Source: Levilactobacillus parabrevis ATCC 53295
GTDB taxonomy: Bacteria > Bacillota > Bacilli > Lactobacillales > Lactobacillaceae
DNA length: 64,000 nt
Assembly (NCBI RefSeq): GCF_001434055.1
Contig: NZ_AZCZ01000001.1
Coordinates: 62,001 to 126,000 of the forward strand
Reading direction: 5' to 3'
The notes under the pieces: model-generated
The model's input: only the letters and a program-made list of their open reading frames with translations
Told to the model about the DNA's origin: nothing
Databases searched by the model: none
Program-made: the position numbers and the translations under genes
Shown here: positions 54,286-64,000 of the stretch, piece by piece
Layout: each line of letters begins with the position of its first letter
Position numbering within the stretch: position 1 is the first letter of the stretch

Positions 54286-55491
54286 TTATTTAAATGCGTC
54301 ATTACGACTAAACATGTAACTCTTATAATGATACCGCATCGACATGATTAAACCAATCCCGATGAGGTTCCCAATCAGAGCTGACCCCCCTTGACTAACA
54401 AACGGCAATGGAATACCGGTCAGTGGCAAGAGCCCAATGCTCATCCCAATGTTTTCGAACACGTGGAAGAGAATCATCATGATAACCCCAGTGGAAATGT
54501 AGGCGTAGAAGACGTTCTTGGTATCGAACGTTACCCGGATCATTTGATAGATCAACAAGAAGTACAGGAAGATCAAGACACAGCCCCCGATGAACCCAAA
54601 GTTTTCACCAATTACGGAGAAAATCATATCGGATTCCCGGACAGGGACGTAAACATGAGAAACGTTGAACCCGGTCCCAAAGATGCCACCGGACCCCACC
54701 GCCTTCATACTTTGCCACAACTGATACCCACTATTCGAGGTATCCTGTGAGGGATGCAGCCAGGTATCGACCCGGGAGAACTGATAGGCTTGAAAGCCAA
54801 CCTTTTCCAGAATTTTTCGTCCAGCATCGGTCGTAACCAACGCCAACGCGGTTCCCCCGACACCCCCGACAATCGCAAACGCGGGGGCAATGATCTTCCA
54901 GGTAATTCCGGAGACCAGTATCACCCCACCTACGATAGCGAAGAATACCAGCATGGTCCCGAAGTCATTTTGTAATTTCAACAGTATAGCCACTGGTAAG
55001 GTCCAGAGAATCAACTTACCAATCAACACCCAGTCCGTCCGCACCGTGTGAAACGGATTCTGGCTATTGTGTTCCGTTACGACCCGCGCCAACATCAGGA
55101 TAAAGGCGGGCTTCATGACTTCGGACGGCTGGAAGGTCAATGACCCGATGGCAAACCAACTCCGCGCACCGGTATTCAGATAGTACGCCCGACTATAGAA
55201 GATCAACACGGCCGCCAGCAGGAAGATTCCCAGCCCATACAGCACCGGTGCCACCTTCCACAGCTGTTCGGAGTCGAATTGCATGATGATAATGATGGCA
55301 ACCGTCCCAATAACGTACCAGACTAACTGTGAGACCACAGCGGATGTAATGCTCGTGGCACTACTATCGTGGGTCGCCGCTACATAGATGGATGCTAACC
55401 CAATCAGGGCCAACATCAGGACACAGAAGATGATTCCCCAGTCGATTCGGGAATCGGTCTCGGTCCGTTGTTCTGTCGCATTCTTTGCCAC
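54286..55491 (-). CDS. rodA: Rod-shape peptidoglycan polymerase RodA (SEDS family)
   Basis: SEDS glycosyltransferase of the elongasome. The 401-residue protein has ten transmembrane helices, the motif GARSWFAIGSLTFQPSEVMKPAF near residue 110 with the conserved ending QPSEVMK, and PLTGIPLPFVSQGGSAL near 360. I prefer RodA over FtsW because mreB2, RodZ-like and mre genes dominate the context. GTG start after AAGGAG. Confidence 0.9.
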   Translation of the reverse strand: MAKNATEQRTETDSRIDWGIIFCVLMLALIGLASIYVAATHDSSATSITSAVVSQLVWYVIGTVAIIIIMQFDSEQLWKVAPVLYGLGIFLLAAVLIFYSRAYYLNTGARSWFAIGSLTFQPSEVMKPAFILMLARVVTEHNSQNPFHTVRTDWVLIGKLILWTLPVAILLKLQNDFGTMLVFFAIVGGVILVSGITWKIIAPAFAIVGGVGGTALALVTTDAGRKILEKVGFQAYQFSRVDTWLHPSQDTSNSGYQLWQSMKAVGSGGIFGTGFNVSHVYVPVRESDMIFSVIGENFGFIGGCVLIFLYFLLIYQMIRVTFDTKNVFYAYISTGVIMMILFHVFENIGMSIGLLPLTGIPLPFVSQGGSALIGNLIGIGLIMSMRYHYKSYMFSRNDAFK

Positions 55492-55532
55492 AATGATTGC
55501 TCCTTATTTCAAACTAAGATACTCCTAAGTAT

Positions 55533-55573
55533 AAAGGCCGCAGTGAACTTTAACGATTCACTGCGGCCAACTT
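55533..55573 (-). terminator. Terminator downstream of the DUF2969 gene
   Basis: The minus strand has GGCCGCAGTGAA, nine-base loop, TTCACTGCGGCCTTTAT. The T-run is short, so it may only attenuate transcription into rodA. Confidence 0.65.
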
Positions 55574-55585
55574 TACTAAAAATTA

Positions 55586-55810
55586 TTAACCGCGATGCAG
55601 GTGATAGTCCCGCAAGAGCAGTTCGACACCTTCGTCGACCGTCTTAGCGCGATAGACGTCACCGTCATTGAGCTGCGCTTCGAAACGGTCGCCGTCAGGC
55701 TTAACCGTCCCAATTGTCTCGTCGCCGATCTTTAAGATAGACATCGTTGCGCCTTCTGGTAATTTTTGTTCATCAACTGTGACTTGCACTGCTTTTTCTC
55801 GTTTACTCAT
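55586..55810 (-). CDS. DUF2969 family protein
   Basis: 74 residues, matching DUF2969 of lactobacilli and relatives: KLPEGATMSILKIGDETIGTV and RAKTVDEGVELLLRDYHLHRG. Cytoplasmic, function unknown. It sits between yidD and rodA, its common location. Confidence 0.85.
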   Translation of the reverse strand: MSKREKAVQVTVDEQKLPEGATMSILKIGDETIGTVKPDGDRFEAQLNDGDVYRAKTVDEGVELLLRDYHLHRG

Positions 55811-55822
55811 GCCAACTCTCCT

Positions 55823-56116
55823 TTATTTAGTGGGGGAATTTTTATCAAGGCCCATTTCCTTGCGGTAAGCCTGCTCAGCCGCGAAGTTCCGGCGTAAAGT
55901 GAAATGATCCGGTACGGGATCAACGCCACCGCGGACGAAGGGATGACAACGCAGGATGCGTGACAGCCCCATCAGGCCCCCTTTAACTGCACCATGCTTG
56001 GCTAATGCCTGTAGCATGTAATTCGAACACGTCGGATAATACCGACAGGTCGGTGGAAACAGCGGTGAAATGAACCGTTGATAACCACGAACCAGCTTCG
56101 TCAGTAACCATTTCAT
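55823..56116 (-). CDS. yidD: Membrane protein insertion efficiency factor YidD
   Basis: The 97-residue protein has the family's Cys-rich core [19 protein letters not shown] and [15 protein letters not shown]. YidD assists YidC-dependent membrane insertion. ATG 56116 follows AAGGGAG; the longer frame contains that site. Confidence 0.92.
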   Translation of the reverse strand: MKWLLTKLVRGYQRFISPLFPPTCRYYPTCSNYMLQALAKHGAVKGGLMGLSRILRCHPFVRGGVDPVPDHFTLRRNFAAEQAYRKEMGLDKNSPTK

Positions 56117-56149
56117 CGCGATGCTCCCTTCTGTGTTAACCACAGACTG

Positions 56150-57154
56150 TTAGTTGTTTTCCTTAGCGGTCTTGGTGTCCATGTGCTCCAGAAGCACACC
56201 AGCACCCTTGGCCACGTTATCCAGTGGATCTTCGGAGATGATGACCGGAACCGTCAGCTTTTCAGAGAAGAGCTTGTCGATACCATCGAGCAAGGCACCC
56301 CCACCAGTCAACATGATGCCACGATCGATAATATCCGCAGCCAATTCTGGTGGTGTCGTTTCCAACACGGCCATGGCAGCTGACACAATCTGGTCAACGG
56401 AATCGTGGATGGCCAATTCAACTTCAGCGGCGGTAATCGTCGTTTCAGTAGGCATCCCACTAACGGAATCCCGGCCACGAACGTCCATCGTCTTTTCTTC
56501 ATTACCGGGTTCTGGGTAGGCCGTCCCAATCTTAATCTTGATGGTTTCAGCGGTCCGTTCCCCGATAATCAGGTTGTGGTGATGCTTCAGGTAGTTCACG
56601 ATCTCAGTGTTCATCCGGTCACCAGCGACCCGAATCGAACGACTAGCCACGATGTCACCCAGGGAAAGGATCGCGATGTCACTCGTGCCCCCACCCATGT
56701 CGATGACCATGTTACCACTTGGCTTGAAGATATCCATTCCGGCACCCAATGCAGCCACCTTTGGTTCGTATTCCAGATAGACTTTGGCGCCACCAGACTT
56801 TTCAGCAGCCTGAATGATGGCCTTCCGTTCGATCTCGGTAATGTTCGTTGGGGCACAGATCATGATGTTAGGCTTGGATAGGAAGCCCTTTACGCTTAAT
56901 TTATTGATGAAATAGGAGAGCATGGCTTCAGTGATATCGAAATCAGAAATGACCCCATCCTTCAAGGGACGAATAGCCCGAATGTTACCGGGGGTCCGGC
57001 CAACCATTCGATAAGCTTCGGAGCCCACCGCTAATACCTTGTCAGTCTTCGTATCGATTGCAACGACTGATGGTTCATTTAATACGATACCTTTGCCGAC
57101 CACGTAGATTAAAACGTTCGCAGTCCCCAAATCAATTCCAATGTCTTTCGCCAT
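56150..57154 (-). CDS. MreB/Mbl-like rod shape protein (second paralogue)
   Basis: The 334-residue actin-like protein has [27 protein letters not shown] and [11 protein letters not shown]. It is a clear paralogue of the MreB at 25977 and, with murA and rodA next to it, probably corresponds to Mbl. GGAGGACGC precedes ATG. Confidence 0.92.
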   Translation of the reverse strand: MAKDIGIDLGTANVLIYVVGKGIVLNEPSVVAIDTKTDKVLAVGSEAYRMVGRTPGNIRAIRPLKDGVISDFDITEAMLSYFINKLSVKGFLSKPNIMICAPTNITEIERKAIIQAAEKSGGAKVYLEYEPKVAALGAGMDIFKPSGNMVIDMGGGTSDIAILSLGDIVASRSIRVAGDRMNTEIVNYLKHHHNLIIGERTAETIKIKIGTAYPEPGNEEKTMDVRGRDSVSGMPTETTITAAEVELAIHDSVDQIVSAAMAVLETTPPELAADIIDRGIMLTGGGALLDGIDKLFSEKLTVPVIISEDPLDNVAKGAGVLLEHMDTKTAKENN

Positions 57155-57357
57155 ACTTATGCGTCCTCCTGATTTTTAATGCCAATTTTCAACATTTCAT
57201 TATACCATAATCTCCAACAACTCTAAATGCTTTCTCGCGCTCAAGCGGGAACTAAACGAATTGTTAACGATTCGTCCCCCAACCGCTGCGCCTGAATTAT
57301 CGCAAAATTCTTCTAGGTCAAACAGGTGCTGACGCGTGCCAGCACCCTTTTGATAAT

Positions 57358-57385
57358 AAAAAGGCGGCCACAAGTGCCACCCTAA
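57358..57385 (-). terminator. Terminator of murA
   Basis: The minus strand has GGTGGC, loop, GCCGCC, TTTTT, a short stem with one G-U. Eight to ten bases after the murA stop. Confidence 0.7.
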
Positions 57386-57392
57386 ATAAGTT

Positions 57393-58700
57393 CTAATTTT
57401 TGACGTGCGTGTTCTTTAAGACCACCGTATCGTCTTCTGGGAAGTCGACCCGTTTGACCTGTGCACCCAGGGCCGTCAACTTCTTGTGGAAGTCGTAGTA
57501 ACCGCGGTCAAGGTACTTCAAGTTCGTCACTTGCGTGTATCCGTCAGCAACCAAGCCAGCCAGAACTAACGCTGCGGCTGCCCGTAAATCAGTAGCTGCG
57601 ACTTCAGCCCCGTTAAAGTCGGTTGGCCCGTGCATCACGACCGTCCGCCCGTTGATTTGGAACTGGGCATTCATCCGGCGTAATTCTTCCAGATGCATGA
57701 ACCGGTTTTCAAAGACAGTTTCGGTCATCGTGCTAGTCCCCTCAGCAGCCAACTGTAAAATGGTCATCTGTGGCTGCATATCAGTTGGGAAACCAGGGTA
57801 TGGCAAGGTCTTAACGTCCGTCGGCATTAACTTTTCTGGGCCAACGACCCGGATACCAGCGGCTTCTTCCGTCACTTGTACACCCATTTCTTGTAATTTG
57901 GAAATTAAGGGCTTGTTATGTTCAACAATACCGTCCTTGATCAGCACATTACCCTGAGTCAATGCAGCAGCAACCATGAAAGTCCCTGCTTCGATTCGGT
58001 CCTGAACCACGTTGTGTTCCGTCCCGTGCATCTTCTCAACACCATCGATCCGCAACGTTTCCGTCCCGGCACCGCGAACATGAGCCCCCATCTTGTTCAA
58101 GACGTTAGCTAAGTCCACAATTTCTGGTTCACGGGCAACATTATCAATCACGGTCGTCCCCTGCGCAAGGCAGGCAGCCATCATGATATTTTGCGTTGCG
58201 CCGACGCTAGGAAAATCTAAGTAAATGTGCGTTCCCTTTAATTGATCAGCGAAAGCTTCAATGTAGCCATCGTGCTGCTCAATCCGGGCACCCAATGCTT
58301 CAAGCCCCTTCAAATGTAAATCAATCGGACGCGTTCCAATGGCACAACCACCGGGTAATGCCACCCGGGCATGACCTAACCGCGCCAGAAGTGGCCCCAT
58401 CACAACGATGGATGCCCGCATCTTGGAAACGTATTCAAATGGTGCTTCACTTGACACTTGGTGGGTCGCATCGATAGTAACTTCCCGCCGCTCTTCGTTA
58501 AAATCAACGCGCAGGTTCAGGAAACGAAGGACCTTATTCATCGTATAAACATCAGATAAAACTGGAACATTTGCTAAGTGGGTGAGTCCATCTTGACCAA
58601 GGATCGAGGCTGCCAGGATTGGCAGAACCGCATTCTTTGCGCCTTCGATATTTACCTCACCAGTTAAGCGGTTCCCACCATGAACAATAATTTTTTCCAT
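57393..58700 (-). CDS. murA: UDP-N-acetylglucosamine 1-carboxyvinyltransferase
   Basis: First committed step of peptidoglycan synthesis. The 435-residue protein has [24 protein letters not shown] at the start and the active-site Cys in [16 protein letters not shown] (about 117). The Cys, not Asp, implies fosfomycin sensitivity at this residue. GGAGG precedes ATG. It follows the DUF1146 gene. Confidence 0.96.
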   Translation of the reverse strand: MEKIIVHGGNRLTGEVNIEGAKNAVLPILAASILGQDGLTHLANVPVLSDVYTMNKVLRFLNLRVDFNEERREVTIDATHQVSSEAPFEYVSKMRASIVVMGPLLARLGHARVALPGGCAIGTRPIDLHLKGLEALGARIEQHDGYIEAFADQLKGTHIYLDFPSVGATQNIMMAACLAQGTTVIDNVAREPEIVDLANVLNKMGAHVRGAGTETLRIDGVEKMHGTEHNVVQDRIEAGTFMVAAALTQGNVLIKDGIVEHNKPLISKLQEMGVQVTEEAAGIRVVGPEKLMPTDVKTLPYPGFPTDMQPQMTILQLAAEGTSTMTETVFENRFMHLEELRRMNAQFQINGRTVVMHGPTDFNGAEVAATDLRAAAALVLAGLVADGYTQVTNLKYLDRGYYDFHKKLTALGAQVKRVDFPEDDTVVLKNTHVKN

Positions 58701-58730
58701 GGGATACCTCCAAAGAATTTTCGGGCTTGC

Positions 58731-58958
58731 CTATAGTAAATAGCCCAGATTACGAACATTATTGATGAAGTCCAGAAAGAACGAGCTGCAGCCGTACCCT
58801 ATCGCTACCGACAACATCACGATAACGACCCGTGCCTGACGGGGGTACACCGACATTAGTCGTTCAATGTGTAACGCCGAGATTGCCCAAAACGCGAGGG
58901 CAATGAACGTCAAATGACTAACAATCGTTAGAATCGCTTGCAACCCTAGAAGTTTCAT
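58731..58958 (-). CDS. DUF1146 membrane protein (YwzB-like)
   Basis: 75 residues with two hydrophobic helices and the family ending IGYGCSSFFLDFINNVRNL. It lies between murA and the ATP synthase operon, its standard position in Firmicutes. Function unknown. AAAGGA precedes ATG. Confidence 0.85.
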   Translation of the reverse strand: MKLLGLQAILTIVSHLTFIALAFWAISALHIERLMSVYPRQARVVIVMLSVAIGYGCSSFFLDFINNVRNLGYLL

Positions 58959-59305
58959 TAACTCAATCCTTTCTAAACATTCTCACCAACTATAGCATAA
59001 TTTTTCGTGCTTGTCCTTGAAATTCCGGCAAAATCAGCGTTTGTAATATTACATTTACTTTTATTAATAGCTGTGACTGAACAAACTATAAGTAATTTCA
59101 GTGAATGACGTTTCCAGGGGGCCTTTCATTTGAAATCATAGAGTAAACGGCTTCGATTGCTAACCATTGACTTCAAATAGCTGGATTGGGCATCGGTAAA
59201 TTCCGAACTTTAATTTTTTCATCACCTAGACCAATCCACAATTATCTGGTCCCGACACTTGTTTACGGCCACACATCACCAAGGACCAATTTGAATTTTA
59301 AGCAA
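58959..59305. other. Intergenic region between DUF1146 and the ATP synthase operon
   Basis: About 350 bases with no credible reading frame and no repeat element; it probably holds the promoter of the DUF1146-murA unit, but I see no convincing pair of hexamers. Confidence 0.4.
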
Positions 59306-59344
59306 ACAAAAAGACAATTCCCGTTAGTGAGAATTGCCTTTTTT
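59306..59344 (-). terminator. Terminator of the ATP synthase operon
   Basis: The minus strand has GGCAATTC, loop, GGGAATTGTCTTTTT; the plus strand also ends in a T-run, so it may work in both directions. Confidence 0.85.
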
Positions 59345-59361
59345 GACTTGCATTAGTGTGC

Positions 59362-59781
59362 TTAATGGTTGGCGACGTTAATTCGGTTGATGGCCCGCCG
59401 CAAAGCGACCTCAGCCCGTGCCAAAGTGTCATCGTCATGAGCTTCTTGCGCCTTTTTAATGGCAGCTTGCGCCCGATCACGAGCACTTTCGGCCCGACCG
59501 ACGTCAATATCGTCTTGACGTTCCGCACTGTCAGCAACAATGGTGGCAACATTATCGGAGAATTCTAGGAAACCACCGTTAACGGCAATTTCATCCTCTT
59601 CACCATCATGTTTAACCCGTACTTCGTCAACTTCCAGAGAAGAAATGACGGGCACGTGATTGGGCATGATCCCGAGTTGACCCAACTTAGTCTTGATGAC
59701 CAAGAGCTCACCATCGTTTTCATAGACCCGGCCATCTGGGGTTACGATACTAACGGATAATACTGATTGATTATCAGCCAA
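59362..59781 (-). CDS. atpC: F1 ATP synthase subunit epsilon
   Basis: The 139-residue subunit of the central stalk has the beta sandwich (VLSVSIVTPDGRVYENDGELLVIKTKLGQLGIMPNHVPVISSL) and a two-helix C-terminus that can inhibit ATPase. TTG start after AGGGAGGG. Last gene of the operon. Confidence 0.94.
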   Translation of the reverse strand: MADNQSVLSVSIVTPDGRVYENDGELLVIKTKLGQLGIMPNHVPVISSLEVDEVRVKHDGEEDEIAVNGGFLEFSDNVATIVADSAERQDDIDVGRAESARDRAQAAIKKAQEAHDDDTLARAEVALRRAINRINVANH

Positions 59782-59794
59782 TTAGAATCCCTCC

Positions 59795-61216
<1,422 letters not shown>

Positions 61217-61232
61217 TTAATTCCTCCCGTCA

Positions 61233-62132
61233 TTAATTATTTAAGGCTTCCTGACCACCAGTAATTTCGGTGATTTCAGTGGTGATTGCTGCTTGTCGTG
61301 CACGATTATAGTGCAGTTGCAACGTTCCAATCAAATCATCGGCATTATCAGTGGCTGATTGCATCGCATTTGAACTTGATGCATGTTCGGAAGTCTTCGC
61401 GTCCAAGATTGCACCGTAAACTAAACTTTCTGCGTATTGTGGCAGAACGACCTGCAACACTTCTTCTTCAGAAGGTTCGGTATCGTATTCAGCAGTTAAA
61501 GGTGCAGCTTGCGTATCGTTTGCCGCATCAGTCGACAAGGTTTCCTTGTCAACTGGTAACATTTTTTCAGCCCGAAAACGGGATGAAATCCGGTTTACAA
61601 AGTGGTTGTAGCACACAAAGAGTTGATCAAACACCTCATTGTCAAACATCGTGGTTACGGTCTTAACGATTTCCCGAACTTCGTTAAATTCAGGCACATC
61701 GCTGACCCCACGGTATTCGTAAGCCACGTTGATGCCACGGTTCCGGTAGAAGTCGGCACCTGTTCCCCCAACGGCTAACACCATGTAGTCGTCAGGATTA
61801 GGCGTCCGTTCTTTAATGAACGTATTGGCTTCCCGGAGCACGCTACTATTATAGCTACCCACCATTCCACGATCGGAGGTGATCACTAAATATGCGGTTT
61901 TCTTTACTGGACGGTTCGACTGTAGGCTACTTGAGGAATTATCTAACAGATGAGACTGTGAAAGATGCATAACGACAGCCTTAACCTTCGAAACATAGTC
62001 TTGGTAGCCGACTGCGTGTTTCTGAATCTTATTTAACTTCGCGGTCGAAACCATGTGCATCGCCGCCGTAATCTGACGGGTTGCTTTCGTGGATGTAATT
62101 CGACGTTGGACGTCATGAATTGATTCAGCCAT
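61233..62132 (-). CDS. atpG: F1 ATP synthase subunit gamma
   Basis: The rotor subunit of about 299 residues. The N-terminal helix ([33 protein letters not shown]) and the C-terminal helix ([45 protein letters not shown]) match the family. Confidence 0.97.
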   Translation of the reverse strand: MAESIHDVQRRITSTKATRQITAAMHMVSTAKLNKIQKHAVGYQDYVSKVKAVVMHLSQSHLLDNSSSSLQSNRPVKKTAYLVITSDRGMVGSYNSSVLREANTFIKERTPNPDDYMVLAVGGTGADFYRNRGINVAYEYRGVSDVPEFNEVREIVKTVTTMFDNEVFDQLFVCYNHFVNRISSRFRAEKMLPVDKETLSTDAANDTQAAPLTAEYDTEPSEEEVLQVVLPQYAESLVYGAILDAKTSEHASSSNAMQSATDNADDLIGTLQLHYNRARQAAITTEITEITGGQEALNN

Positions 62133-62162
62133 TATTTCTCACCATCCTTCCTTCAAGTAATC

Positions 62163-63719
<1,557 letters not shown>

Positions 63720-63734
63720 TTATTACCGAATTCG

Positions 63735-64000
63735 TTATGCAAGCAGTTGCTGCCGTAAACGATTGATTTTTGTTCGTAAACTACCATCAAGAACCGTGTC
63801 AGCAGCCTTAACGATGACCCCAGCGATCACAGAAGGATCGACCTGACTACTCAAGATAACCTTATCGGCCCCTACACGTTCTGCGTAGGTTTTCTCGATC
63901 TTCGTCTTTTGATCATCAGTTAAAGGTACTGCCGTTGTGACTTCAGCGTAAACCGTGTGGTTAGCCTCATCATACATGGCCTGGAATTGATCGACGATGT
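63735..64000 (-). CDS. atpH: F1 ATP synthase subunit delta, C-terminal part
   Basis: Partial; the start lies beyond position 64000. The visible 87 codons read [36 protein letters not shown] and then [33 protein letters not shown], the typical delta ending. Peripheral-stalk subunit preceding atpA. Confidence 0.95.
   Translation of the reverse strand, partial: IVDQFQAMYDEANHTVYAEVTTAVPLTDDQKTKIEKTYAERVGADKVILSSQVDPSVIAGVIVKAADTVLDGSLRTKINRLRQQLLA

Noticed and set aside
25977-57154. Treating the two MreB genes as an assembly duplication
   Set aside because: The proteins differ throughout and have different conserved neighbours, as in other Firmicutes with MreB and Mbl.

Overview
The window is chromosomal core DNA of a lactic acid bacterium (Lactobacillaceae). 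Several things point there. Gene order matches lactobacilli (cinA-recA-rny-ymdB-mutS-mutL-ruvAB-yajC; radC-mreBCD-minCD; rodA-DUF2969-yidD-mreB2-murA-DUF1146-atp). A 6S/lacto-usp RNA lies upstream of a small membrane protein and a universal stress protein. T-box leaders are present, and Ddl has the Phe typical of D-Ala-D-Lac ligases. Base composition near 50% GC suggests a Levilactobacillus or L. plantarum-like species, but the species cannot be fixed from this sequence alone. Almost all genes lie on the minus strand; only about 39.4-40.7 kb and 41.9-47.0 kb contain plus-strand genes.

Layout by position. 0-14.4 kb (minus): DNA repair and RNA turnover, running cinA, recA, rny, ymdB, mutS, mutL, ruvA, ruvB, yajC and the 5' part of dinB. 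LexA-type operators are visible at recA and dinB, with a weaker one at ruvA. 15-19.3 kb: pgsA, a RodZ-like HTH membrane protein and two M16 peptidase-like proteins (yfmH/yfmF). 19.8-22.4 kb: a polar amino-acid ABC transporter behind an unusual T-box leader with two antiterminator/terminator units. 23-29.2 kb: minD, minC, mreD, mreC, mreB, radC and folC (cell shape, division-site placement, folate). 29.5-30.9 kb: a small AT-rich accessory cassette (signal-peptide protein plus membrane protein) bounded by a 57-bp direct repeat. 31-39.3 kb: valS with its T-box, tpx, thiI, a cysteine desulfurase and ezrA. 39.4-40.7 kb (plus): free methionine-R-sulfoxide reductase and rpsD. 41-44 kb: small accessory and membrane genes. 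44-47 kb (plus): DUF1694 protein, rarA, 6S RNA, a membrane protein and usp. 47-53.5 kb: HTH/TPR regulator, membrane-anchored glycerophosphodiesterase, ddl, DUF2785 and SPFH proteins. 54-59 kb: GcvH-like protein, rodA, DUF2969, yidD, mreB2, murA, DUF1146. 59.3-64 kb: atpC, D, G, A and the end of atpH, with the remainder of the operon outside the window.

The most notable unexplained structure is a family of dispersed intergenic elements of about 170-220 bp. Each full copy folds into three successive hairpins. The stem sequences differ between copies but stay complementary, while loop and boundary sequences stay similar. I count about eight full or partial copies and three deletion remnants, in both orientations and always between genes. 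This looks like a structured repeat (miniature mobile element or structured RNA) kept under pairing constraint. The second most interesting item is the direct-repeat-bounded cassette between folC and valS. Its secreted product has lost its start by an apparent one-base change in an A-run, and it overlaps a three-helix membrane protein, an arrangement reminiscent of toxin/immunity pairs.
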